Made by a program: the position numbers and the translations under genes. From Odontesthes bonariensis (lineage: Eukaryota; Chordata; Actinopteri; Atheriniformes; Atherinopsidae): DNA of 64,000 bases. Under the pieces are notes generated by a model that was not told where the DNA came from, searched no databases, and was given only the letters and a program-made list of their open reading frames with translations. The stretch is taken from positions 27,521,209 through 27,585,208 of the forward strand of contig NC_134510.1 of the NCBI RefSeq assembly GCF_027942865.1, in the 5' to 3' direction. Shown one piece after another: positions 10,795-21,138 of the stretch; the stretch's first letter is position 1, and every line of letters starts with the position of its first letter.

Positions 10795-10846
10795 AATAGT
10801 AGGGGGGTCCCTGGCCTGAAAAACGTAGAACACCCCTGACATACAG

Positions 10847-11094
10847 GATTATCATTTTATCTCTGATAAAGCACTAAAGAACAAAAGTAAAAGATTCAGT
10901 TGTTAATCAGTCAAATATTTAAAAGAAACATTAAAACAAAATAATTCTGAATTATTTTTCCAGTTCAAGGTGGAACAAACTGCTCATCACTGTAAGGTTT
11001 TTATAGAATTAATACTTAATTATTGTAATGTTTGTTAATGTATGTCCCTTTGTAAGATGACAGCAACTAAAGAATCCTTTTTTTCTCCATCCAG
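10847..11094. other. Flank without recognised genes
   Basis: AT-rich sequence between the hAT right end and the broken Ig exon. Its last 50 bp (TATGTCCCTTTG...GCAACTAAAGAATC) resemble the intron before the Ig2 exons at 22561 and 26396. Confidence 0.6.
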
Positions 11095-11272
11095 TGTCAG
11101 TCTCCACTTTAACAGAAACTCTCAGCGGCAGAGACAGTTCTGTCAGTCTGTCCTGCTCCTCCTCTTGGTCCTTCATCTCTTTCCTCTGGATGAATGGCAG
11201 CTCTGAGGTTACAACCAGCAAAAGAGTTCATTTCACTGGATGCTCTTCCCTGCATGACTCAGCTATTTAGAT
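11095..11272 (+). pseudogene. Broken C2-type Ig exon of a CEACAM-like gene
   Basis: After an acceptor-like CCATCCAG the sequence reads VSTLTETLSGRDSSVSLSC ... [13 protein letters not shown], clearly related to the Ig2 exons at 22561-22839 and 26396-26674. Homology stops abruptly after the stretch matching DRVQLT, and the frame then meets TAG at 11270-11272. The F-strand cysteine half of the domain and the splice donor are missing. No signal or anchor exon belongs to it nearby. A stranded fragment of a duplicated gene in plus orientation. Confidence 0.8.
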
Positions 11273-12096
11273 AATTGTGCTACGCAGTGCTGTTGGATGG
11301 AAGCTTTTGCATTCACATTTGTTTCACTTCAGGCTTATTTTTTAAATTGTCACCACAAACCTTAAATGTTAAGCAAATATCATATAATCGATAACATTGG
11401 ATTTATTCCCACTCATCTCATAATTTGCAGAAGCTGTTCAAGAAGTCTCTAAATATCAGTTATCACTTGAGACACTTTGCCACTGGAAGCCCTTCATTTC
11501 CATGTAATCACATGACCTAAATATGTTTTTCACATGTTACTTTTGGTCATGGTTCATTTCAAGCCTTCTCCATTACTGTTCATTTTGGCCAATACTTTCA
11601 GTCAACATGAAATATATTAAATTAATCCTGAATGAAGCTGTCCAACTATTCAAAAAGACAGAAACAGAGCTCATGAGAAATTTGTACAATAACTTTGTCA
11701 ATATTAAGCGACATCATGCAGAGAACCAGAGCACAAACTTTACAGGAAATTCAAAGTACACATCAAATCCACTCTGTACACTCCTCTGTTCAAATATTTT
11801 ACAAATGATTTAAAAAAAAAAAGCTGAGGATAAACATTATTTTACATTAAATTAAATATGTTTAGAGAACATAATTATGCAGAAATGCTCTTCTTGTTTT
11901 TGTGAACTTCAGACTCGGCCATCAGTCATCTCCTCCCTGAAAGTTCAAATCAAGTTATAAACTGCTGGCAGTAAAATCATAAAAGCTGAATAAATATTGC
12001 ACCATGAAATGGGTCAGGAGAGCACCAAGAAGGATGTTCTGAATTTAAGTAAAATTTTGTTTCAGTTTAGTTCTAATGACCTGTTAAACTGTTATA
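11273..12096. other. Intergenic, nothing recognised
   Basis: AT-rich sequence. A 96-codon open frame near 11523 shows no recognisable domain or splice context and is not called. Confidence 0.5.
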
Positions 12097-12104
12097 ATGG
12101 GATT

Positions 12105-12541
12105 CAGGAGCGATTTTAGGATCTGGTCTTTAGGGGTGCCCAGCCCCCAGTGCTCACAGAGGCACATTATTTCTCACTAATTGAGGCGAACTAGTACATT
12201 TATAAATTTTGGAGCCGTATTAGTTTTGCTTTGAGTAGTGTTTTCCCCTACCACATTTAATTTTGACCTCTTCATTTCAAAAGACTGTGGCTTGACAGGG
12301 ATAACAGAGAGCCTGAGACAAATATTGAAGATAACTCAACATTTATTTTGGGAGTAAAGAGTTAAAACAAAAACAAATGCTAGAAAATAAATAGAATGGT
12401 CACTAAAATAGTGTATCCTTAAGCAAAGAAAAAAGTGTTTTTGCATAATATAATATTTTAAAAATGTGCTGAGCCAGGGGGTGCCGAGCTATCTCACGGT
12501 GGTGCCTTGGCACCACTAAAAATACCCTAGCCTCGCCCCTG
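12105..12541. mobile_element. hAT-like non-autonomous DNA transposon, 437 bp
   Basis: It begins CAGGAGCGATTTTAGG and its minus strand begins CAGGGGCGAGGCTAGGG. Imperfect inverted repeats include the subterminal AGTGGTGCC/AGGGGTGCC. It is flanked by 8-bp duplications ATGGGATT (12097-12104) and ATGGGATA (12542-12549). No coding capacity. The CAGRGGCG termini and 8-bp duplication are hAT-type features. Confidence 0.8.
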
Positions 12542-12549
12542 ATGGGATA

Positions 12550-13532
12550 GATGATAAATCAGCACCTTTCTCTCCTTTCTGTCCATGTGACTTGTTGAAA
12601 TCAATCATTTCTTCTACTTGTCTTGTCCTACAAACACATTTTCACCACTGGAGGGAGTCTTGGTGCTTCTTACCACAGATTGAAACACACGGAGAGGGAG
12701 TTTTAATCTGAAATAGTTATTTTCATAAAGGGTTAAACATTTAAACATGTTTTGCATCAGCACACAAAACATTTTAGGCCTAATTAGCAGGCGGAAACTG
12801 GAACTTTAACATTTAATTTTCTTTTCTCTCTTTTTACAAGTGAGTTATTGTTTGTGTAGGAGAACATTCAGTCAGATGAAATGGTTTGACAGGAGTCATA
12901 TCATCATGTAGTGTGCTGTTTGTCATGGAGTTTAGTTATTGAGAAAAAGGAGTAAAAAAAAGCAGAAGTAGCTCAGTCTGCAGGCAGTACAATCAGTCAT
13001 AATTCAAATGAAGGAAAGGTGAAAATACATTTACTTTTTTACAAAAATTTAAAATATTAACAAACATAATGATAAACCCGATTCAAACAAAAGGTGTGCT
13101 ATAAATTCAAAACACACTGATGCCACTTTGCAAAGGATGTATTTATACTTAGACATTTTACAGCATGATTTTCATGTTTCCATGCTCATGAGTTCATAAT
13201 TATAGCGTCATAGAATCACAAACTTTACAGCCGGTCAAGTTTATCATTTATTGTCATATATAGAAAAGAAAGAAGTGGCGTATGTGAGGCCTGCTTTAAA
13301 GCAGCAGAGCAGAAAAAAATGAATAATTAACAGTCTCAGAAGAGAACTATATATATTACAGTTTATGTGTAAACCCAAGGGTTAGGTTAACATTTTACAC
13401 TGTTTACTGTGCTGTAGTTGGAGATGATAGAAGATCAGCAGGATAAAAAACAGCAACACAGAGTGGAAATGCTCAGTTCGATGAAAGAAAACCCGCTCAC
13501 AGCTTCATCTCTTCTTGGTGGGAACAAGAGTT
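12550..13532. other. Intergenic with promoter-like relics of the receptor family
   Basis: At about 12632-12720 the sequence ACAAACACATTTTCACCAC, followed by GGAGGGA and an ACCACA, matches the 5' flank of the plus-strand receptor near 20940-21000. At about 13263-13310 an AAGAAAGAAGTGGCGT block matches the 5' flanks of gene A and of the 20143 relic. No signal exon is attached to either. Part of this stretch may be 3' flank of gene B. Confidence 0.4.
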
Positions 13533-13538
13533 TTTATT
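13533..13538 (-). terminator. Polyadenylation signal of gene B
   Basis: AATAAA on the minus strand, about 210 bp after the gene B stop codon. Confidence 0.6.
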
Positions 13539-13749
13539 TCAGCTCATCTGCAGGACAGAAAGAGGTCAAGTGATTCAAATAAACAGTGACTGAATATGTT
13601 ATTTCATCTTAATGTATGCTGTCATTAGAATGCAGTAGATTTAAAGCAAAGAAAGTCATTTCTACAGAACTCACTGTTCACAGTTAGATATATTATCATT
13701 TTCAGTCTCAGAGTTTGAGTTCAGAACTTACCTTAAAATGGAAATAAGG

Positions 13750-16700
13750 TCATTTGGCTTTGATGTTTTCATACACCGCTGACTTCTTCATGTCTTCATA
13801 TGTGTGCTCTTGTTGCTCTGTGAAAAAAGAGATCATTCATGCTGTAAGCCTAATGTGTCTGATTCCCTTCAGTTTTATATTTCATTAAAAGCACTCTGAT
13901 ATGATCATCTCAGTGTGGGAAACAGAGGGAAGGATGAATACGTACCTGCACTGTGCTCAGGATCAGGACTGTTGCTGTTTCTGAATATTTTTCATATGAC
14001 AAATGTTATTTAAATTTCATTTTTACTGAGATTGAAAAAGATGATTGAGTGAGCCAAAGCTGCAGTTACAGTTATGGTTATGGTTATGTAGAGAATTCAC
14101 ATTTGCTTAAAAGCAATACATCTAAAAGTGATCGTTTTTATACATTTAAGTTAAATAAAACTGCTTTTATCTTTTGCTGATGTGTATATTTACTCTTAAA
14201 TTATGTTGTGTCATGATTATAATTATAAGGAAGTATAATATTTTCCCACTTACTTTTTTCTGTACATGTAGTAGCCCCCACTTACAGCTGCAGCAACAAT
14301 GACTGAACATGTTATTACTATTGCAGCGATGCAACCAGAAGAACATGCTGGTGATGAGATGTCTGGAAAGGAATAAAGAAAAGAAAGTTTTACTCGCACC
14401 ACTTTCAAACAGACTCGTGATGAAAATCAGACGCCTCACAGGATGAGCTACAAAGCTGCTGGGTTGTTCATGCCTTCACAAAAGCCTGATATTTTGGAGA
14501 GTTTGACAAAATGAATAAAGAAACTAAATGTGAATGTTTGTATAATCAACCCAATATAAAGTAGTTTAAGAAAAGTGTCTGTAAACCAACACTGACATGA
14601 AAGCGTTGATAATTGTGACAAACAGACCCGTACATACTCATATCTAAGGGACAAAACAGGTTTACTGCCAATGACCAAAACCACATTTGCATATATAGAA
14701 ATATAAGAGGAGGCATAAAGTAGTGACAAGGTCTAAATTAAATTTTTATCAATGAGATGATACTCCTTCTGGCTTTTTTTTTTTGTTCACAGTGAGTCAG
14801 TTTTCATCGTTTGGGTCAGACGGCTGTAAAACTGAAACAGTAGCAGAGATATGAGGTGGACACTACTTCTGAAGGCTCCTCTGGTATCAGGAGAGAGTGG
14901 AAATGGGGAGACGGCAGGTTACACCAGAGGGGGGGTGACAGAATAGAGGACAGTTTTAAAGCTGAGTTTGACTGCGTGGGAAAATGGCATTGACAAAGCG
15001 TAGCAGGATGAAAAGCTCAAACATCAGATAATACAGGTTGAAAAGATCTTCCTCATTTAAATCCTTATGCATGAGCTTAATTTGACTGAGGAAGATTTCT
15101 TTCCTCCTATTTGCTCTTATCACTGGGTGTATCGGCTTTTCTTCACTTCTCTTCGCCGTCAAACTTTTCTTATCCTCAGTTCTGATGTCACAACTCTGAC
15201 TGTTGCACTAATTTCTTTGCCAACTTTTTTTAGCCAATCAATTTTTTTAGTTTTTATTTTCTGTTCTGTAATTCTCTCTCAAGACGTTCTTTTGCACAGC
15301 CGTCCTCCTCTGCTCGTCTCGTCAGAAGTCTCCGTCACCTCCGAACACTGCTTATCCACCACCAGTCCAGTCCTTTACGTTCCTTCATCCCAACCATGAT
15401 ACATTGGAGTCTGAGTGCCAAAATGTTATTAATTCATCTTTTTGTGGATCAGTGCACTTTTTCATTCTTTCAGTTGATCTTACCTTGTTGGATTAGCTGT
15501 TTTAAGTCTGTCTGTAGATACATGGCTGCAGCCACCTGATAAATGGCCTGTATCATGCTCTACTGCCAAACTCTGAATTAATCATTAAAATGCAGTTCTC
15601 ATTGCTTTGTTTATCATTTCTATATTATTATGGTTGCCTGCCCTGTGATGGACTTGTGACTCGCCCAGGGTGTACCCGCCTCCACCCAGTGGAAACTGAG
15701 ATAGGCGAAATATAGAAAATGGATGATGGATTATGATTGCCTTTAATCCCAATGTTGTTGTCATGACATCATATCATTCTTGGTCATAGACAGATCCTCT
15801 GACATCAGATTAGAAATGGGGCAGGTTTATTAATTAAGTCCACTTTCACTTAAGGAATGTCAGACTTGAAATCAAAGCCTGATATTCTGTTGCTTTTTGT
15901 ATTTGTCTCCTCAGTTATGTCTGAATTAGTAAAAAAAAAAAAGCCAGGGTTTCTTAGGTGTAAAAATGAACACACATATGTATGTTTTCAAAAGTAAGCA
16001 TATTAACATTGTTATGTATGAAGCCTAAATCACGTGTTTCTAACCTTAATCATTTGAAAAAAATATTCAGAGACGGCTGACACATAAGTCTTACTAAGAA
16101 AATAAATCAGCCATTTCAGTTTGTCTTATGTAACAATCTTTCCATCACTAACTAACTAACTAACTAACTTACTGGAAAACAAAAAAACGACACAGGAGAA
16201 TTTTGTTATTTCCAAATCAGTTAGAGGTGGTATCTTTTCAATAGCTGATTAAGTATCTATAGTCGGCAAAGGGAAAAGACTTTATTAGATAGTATATTTA
16301 CAGTTTCACACAGAAAGTTAACTGAGTGCAGGATAGGCGCTAATTTTGTTATGACCCCACGTTATAACCTTATTCATTTGAAAAAAAAAGACAAAATATT
16401 CAGACTGACCATGAACAGAGATGGCTAAAGGCTGGGAAGTTACATATCTCAGAGTTCTGGGGTTAAAGGCCTGACAGCTGTAGCTTCCACTCTGATTCAT
16501 CTGAATGTTCATCAGTCTGAGCTCTGGTCCAGTATCAGGCAGCTTGTCTCCATTCAAAAACCACATGAATTGGGCTGCAGGTCTGGACTCAGCTGAGCAG
16601 GTCAGTGTGATGACTGACATATAGTGTTCTTTTGATGGAGACAAAATCAACTTTATATCTTCTGGGCCATCTAAATGTGGAGAGAACAGCAAAGATAAAG

Positions 16701-19307
16701 TATCGTAAGTTGCTTGATAAGTTAAAACTGAATGGTTTATGGTTTACAGTCTGATTCAGAGTATCATGAAGTTTTATATTATGACTAATTATTATGTAAA
16801 ACTGCACTGCTTTACAATAAGTTGATCGAAAAAGTAAACTTCTGTACAATGTAATAAAGCCACACTGACTAAATGAAAGGTGGTATTGCGCTGTATGTGA
16901 TGGTGTTGTACTGAATGAATACTGACAAACAGGTTTCTAACATGTTGTTCAAATCATGTGGGAACAAAACCAAACTTTTCACAAAACTATGACAACATTC
17001 AAAGCTCTCTTTGAGGTTCACATGCAGAAAATTTTAAGATAACTCACAGCTGACGGAAAGGTTTTCTGGACCACTGCTGTCATTACTGGCAGGATTGAAA
17101 GCACGACATCTGTATGGTCCCTGATCATAACGGGTCACATTGACTATAGTCAGAGTGGAGCCTCCATCAGTGAGCTGAACTCTGTCGCTGGCTGTAACCT
17201 CAGAGCTGCCGTTCATCCAGAGGAAAGAATTGGGGGATCCAGAGGAGGAGCAGGACAGACTGACAGAACTATTGAACTCAACCAACTCTGTGCTGCTGGG
17301 AGTTATTATGACATTTGAGATTGAATCTGTGGGTGGAGAACAAAACCATTCTTTATTTGCCATTATCTTCCAAAGGGACATATGAATACTAGCACTGCAA
17401 AAATAATAGATTAATTCAATCTAAACTTGCAATATTTAGGATATATAAGATTGATATTTGCTCCTGCTTGATCCTTAAAACAGTTTAAAGTGTGAGACTG
17501 ATGAACATCATGTAAAATCCCTCTGTTTGAAGTAATCAGTAATCTGAGAGGCACTCTGTGAACACCGTAATACAGGGGTCTTCAACGTTTTTCAGGCCAG
17601 GGACCCCCAAACTGATGGAGAGTTGGAGCAGGGACCCCCCTACTATTTATATGGCATACAATTGTGTTTTATATTTAACGGGGCCTAGTGCCGTGTATAA
17701 ATATAGCTACTCTGTTATTGTACATTCAATACTAAGCTATTCAAATAATACACAGGTTAATATATTCATGTTTTTATTTTAAACATGTGCAAGGTACAGG
17801 GTGGCCGTGCCACTGCCATTTATAAACAAACATCTTGCATACAACACTGAGCTATTCAAATAATCCACAGATTTTAACTTTAAACATGCATGTAGATGGG
17901 ACAATGAATCCTCAAACCATCGTGTGGATGGCACACGTTTGCACACAAGTTGTGAGAAAAAACTTTTTTTTTTTTTTTTTTTTTTAAATGTTAAAAATCG
18001 TCTAATCAACCAAAGATTTCGCGACCCCCCTGCAGTACCTCCGCGGACCCCCTGGGGGTCGCGGACCCCCTGTTGAAGACCTCTGCCGTAATATATTCAG
18101 TTTGTTCTCTATTTTGGTTGCCAAATATGTCCTTAAACTAGCAGAGTTTAGTTACGTACCTCCCTCATCAGTGTTTAAACACTTTCTGAACATCTTTGTG
18201 ATTCAGTCTTAAAAATCAAGAAAATCTGATCAATAACCCTGTAAACAGTTTATTTAAAAGACTGCTGTAGTCGACTAAATTAGTGCAGCAAATAAATGAT
18301 CAAATAACAGATGTATCAAAGGTGTTTGTACTGCTGATGGTGCTGCTGAACATCCAGCATTCATTGGTGAAAACTTGGTGAACCAGCACTGATAGTAAAC
18401 TGATTATTGATCTTTCAGACATGATATGGATGTCATTTGATAGCTGACAGATGAGAAAATGATAAATTTACTGAAACATTATTAGAAATGTGTAATTATT
18501 TTAGCTACTGTACATAATTATGTGTAACAATCTTTCATTTCACAAAAGAACATGTTTTAAAACAAATATTTGATGTTGTGTTTCAATACTTGCTCACCAT
18601 ATACATCCAGTCTGGTTGTTCCACTCTTAACTGCTCCAACAGTTGGTATTATAGACACTGAGTACTCTCCACTGTCACTAAGTTTCAGATTCCTGAGCTC
18701 CAGAGATCCATTTGATGTGAAGAGGGTGATCCTGCCTACATACTCTGGTCCAGTTATGTTTGAAGTATGTGAGGTTATTATATTAATACGATCAGCACCA
18801 AAACTCCAGCTCACAGAAACAAATGGTGTTTCTGTAGGACTGAGATCTGTTGTGAACATCACCGTCCCTCCTAAAGATGCATTCAGAGGACCATCTGGTA
18901 ACACACCAGCTCCTTCAGTTAAACCTGGAGAGAACAAATACAAAACTGTTAGTAAAAGCTTCTTAAAAGTCTAAAATCGAGTGTGTTTTCGTTTGCATGT
19001 TTTGTTGTAAAATCTACTCCTGAGAGGTTGAAGAGAACTTTTAACAGTTTTTAATTAAATATGTTGTCAACCATTCTAAACCACTGAAGTCCAGTAGTTT
19101 TAAAAATGTGTATAAGTTGAGGATGCACTATAATTTTACAGAATTTTGACCGCAAGGCTTAAGCTTAATAACTTTACTTAAGTTTAACAGGAAGTTAAAA
19201 AAAAAAAAAAAAAAAAAGTTTAACAGGAAGTTGTAGTTCTGAACACTTTAAAATGATTTAACATTCTTACCTGTAAATGCCATCACAAAAATCAGTAGTG
19301 GTAACAT
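13750..19307 (-). CDS. CEACAM-like receptor with ITAM-like tail (gene B), 371 aa
   Basis: Exons in order: 19271-19307 signal peptide ([12 protein letters not shown]); 18598-18924 V-type Ig with no canonical cysteines; 17048-17326 C2 Ig (A-type); 16410-16670 C2 Ig (B-type); 14254-14362 transmembrane helix then YRKK; 13946-13980; 13750-13817 with stop. The lengths sum to 1116 bases, closing the frame. Ig exons are symmetric phase 1. The tail holds TYEDM, five residues, then VYENI: two tyrosines spaced almost like an ITAM, though the first motif has Met and the spacing is one short; YENI also fits a Grb2-type YxN site. The V-A intron contains a hAT insertion, and the signal-V intron a poly(A) insertion. 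Sequence and introns mirror the gene at 21139-30204. Predicted to be a plasma-membrane immune receptor; ligand unknown. Confidence 0.88.
15637..15735 (+). repeat. Teleost interspersed repeat fragment (LINE tail type)
   Basis: CCCTGTGATGGACTTGTGAC...CGCCCAGGGTGTACCCGCC...GAGATAGGCGAAATATAGAAAATGGATGATGGA is the familiar fish repeat tail ending in a GGATGGA-like motif. It lies in the 2-kb intron of gene B between the last Ig exon and the transmembrane exon. The rest of that intron shows nothing recognised. Confidence 0.6.
16187..16329 (+). repeat. Intronic block repeated at 241-386
   Basis: Near-identical to 241-386. Located immediately 3' (minus sense) of the third Ig exon of gene B. A short CTAA/ACTAA tandem run lies just before it at about 16147-16170. 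Confidence 0.75.
17573..18085. mobile_element. hAT-type element with perfect 8-bp duplication
   Basis: It starts CAGGGGTCTTCAACG, and its minus strand starts CAGAGGTCTTCAACA. It is flanked on both sides by CCGTAATA (17565-17572 and 18086-18093). It is the full-length relative, in inverted orientation, of the split copy at 1785-10838. It lies in the V-to-A intron of gene B. The matching intron of the inverted partner gene (near 22310-22345) lacks it and shows the uninterrupted target. 513 bp, non-coding, with a poly-T run near 17965-17985. Confidence 0.93.
19180..19232 (+). mobile_element. Poly(A)-only insertion with 17-bp target duplication
   Basis: AAGTTTAACAGGAAGTT occurs at 19180-19196 and again at 19216-19232, separated by 19 A residues only. 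The partner gene (minus strand of about 21215-21240) has a single copy without the A run. This fits a target-primed LINE-machinery insertion consisting only of the tail. It lies in the signal-to-V intron of gene B. Confidence 0.7.
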
Positions 19308-19354
19308 AGCCACTGATTAAAACTTCTTTAAGTGTGTAGATGAGAACTGCCTTC

Positions 19355-20143
19355 ATATTCTGGTCTAGTTATGTTTAAATCAGGTTGAGCGGTTATTATA
19401 GGTAGAAGATCAGCACCAACACTCCAGATCACTGACAGAAATGGTTTTTCTGTTGAATTGAGATGCTCTCTCGTAGTCAACAGTTTTGGCCTCAGCGAGT
19501 TGATCTTGCATCATTGATTCGGAATATATTTTACGCCGTTTATGCCCTTCCTGACGCCATTTATCCAGGCACTAAAAACACACTGGCTTGTGCTGCCCAG
19601 TGGCTGGGCATTCACACTCAGGGTCAATTTAGAGTCACCAATTAACCTAACATGCATGCTTTTTGGGGGGTGGGAGGACACCAGAGTACCCAGAGAGAAC
19701 TCACACATACACAGGGACAACATGCAAACTTGACACACAGAAAGGCCCCAGCTGGGAATTGAACCTGGAACCCTGCTACTGTGAGGCGACGGTGCTAACC
19801 ACCACATCACCGTGCAGTCCCAACAGTTTAGGTAATAAGAAACTTAAATAAGAAGTATAAAATATAGAACATAGAATACAACGTCAGGAAGGAGAAGAGA
19901 ACAAAGAAGTAACTGGACTTGGAGAGCTCCACAACGTCGAGTCCGCAAATTACTGAATAAATATTAAATCACAAAAAAACATCCTATTTAATAACTCAAT
20001 TTTGAGTACAATGTTATTGTGCAGAATTGGTTGAGGTGCACGATAACTCAGCTGTTGATGTTTTCTGAATCTTCTGTATCAAGTCATAAAGACTCACCTG
20101 AGAAAGCTCCAAAGAGGATTAAATATATCATCGCTGTTTCCAT
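19355..20143 (-). pseudogene. Relic of a third CEACAM-like gene (gene C)
   Basis: A signal-peptide exon at 20098-20143 (METAMIYLILFGAFS, donor GTGAGTC) is nearly the same as that of gene A. About 0.65 kb downstream in minus sense is an internal piece of a V exon (about 19355-19465: STEKPFLSVIWSVGADLLPI ... then NITRPEYEG). The V piece lacks its start and acceptor on one side. On the other side it runs, at EYEGS, straight into sequence matching the 5' untranslated flank of the 21139 gene (TTCTCATCTACACAC). No other exons follow before gene B begins. Not expected to encode a receptor. Confidence 0.75.
19490..19815 (+). repeat. Common teleost interspersed repeat
   Basis: It contains TTAACCTAACATGCATGCTTTTTGG, CATGCAAACTTGACACACAGAAAGGCCCC and CTGTGAGGCGACGGTGCTAACCACC, word patterns found throughout fish genomes. 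Related fragments are at 40660-41010 and 49120-49220. Family not assigned. Confidence 0.65.
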
Positions 20144-21138
20144 TTGATCAAATATCATTATTTATAAAGAAAGAAGTGGCGTCTTTCACTCTTCAACCTG
20201 CAGCTTCAATTACTTTGGTTTATGATGCTGGTATAAGGAAGTATTTATGTTTTTCTGGAAGCTGAATGGTTACTCTATCTGCTCTTGTTGATCATTAACT
20301 AATTTCTTTCTGTTAAAAATTTACTTCTTCAGCCTCTGCAAATAAAAGGAAGCTTTTGGAGAGAAATTTCTCCTTTGAACAAATATTTAGGAGAAACACA
20401 ACTAAAAGTAATTTTCAGTTGTTTTTCTCTTTAAAGTTGCCACTGCTCATATAAAAAAATCTTGTAGAAAATGATCTAATCAATGTCTGTAGGTCATTTT
20501 TCTTGCAAAGTAATTGTATGATGCTTTAAATAAAAGTTACTGTAAAAGTTGAAGCTGAAGAGAGTAAATCTTTAAAATAACTTTAACAGTTGTCCAGTAA
20601 AATAATAATAAAATAAAGCTGAACAAATAAAACCACATGGAAAGAGGTTTGAAAGACATTAATGAGGATCCTCTGAATTTCTATAAGAGGGACAAAGCAT
20701 GCAGTGAATTCATCAAAGAACGTTTTTATTAACAAGTTAATCAATTTTCCAGAAAAACAAATAAAAACCCAACTCAGTGTTGACATTGACTGTTAAATCT
20801 ATGCTGCCAAATTATTATGAGGTTTGTGTTTCACCAGCTTATTTGTTTCTGTAGAATCGTCAATGATTCATCATACTGAATTAAATGAAAAACTTCAACA
20901 TTAAAATGTACAATTATCTTTAATTAATCTTTAATTGCACAAACACATTTTCACCACAGGAGGGAAGCATCCGGCATCTTATAACCACACTGTGAGAAGA
21001 GGCATAGAGTCAGTGGGCGGCTCTCAGGGAGTTTCCAACACTGCACCTAAGTCCACATGAAACACGAGTGTCCAGGTTTCACATTTGATCATTCAGCTGT
21101 TCTCATCTACACACCTCAAGAAGTTTTAATCAGTGGCT
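20144..21138. promoter_or_regulatory. Head-to-head flank between gene C relic and gene D
   Basis: The left part (20144-20300) is the minus-sense 5' flank of the relic and shares AAGAAAGAAGTGGCGTCTTTC and TATAAGGAAGTA with gene A. The right part (about 20935-21138) is the plus-sense 5' flank of gene D. It contains CACATTTTCACCACAGGAGGG, GTGGGCGGCTC (GC-box-like) and ACCACA. Start sites are not determined. The middle, about 20300-20930, shows nothing recognised. Confidence 0.4.

Larger units (their letters stand above)
1785..10838. mobile_element. hAT-type non-autonomous DNA transposon, split by an LTR element
   Basis: The left end starts CAGAGGTCTTCAACA. The right end, read on the minus strand, starts CAGGGGTGTTCTACG. 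The flanking 8-bp duplications are ACATACAT (1777-1784) and ACATACAG (10839-10846), matching at 7 of 8 positions. The transposon itself is 1785-2178 plus 10795-10838, about 0.43 kb. The gypsy element sits between. A second, unsplit copy lies inverted at 17573-18085. No transposase is visible. Confidence 0.85.
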
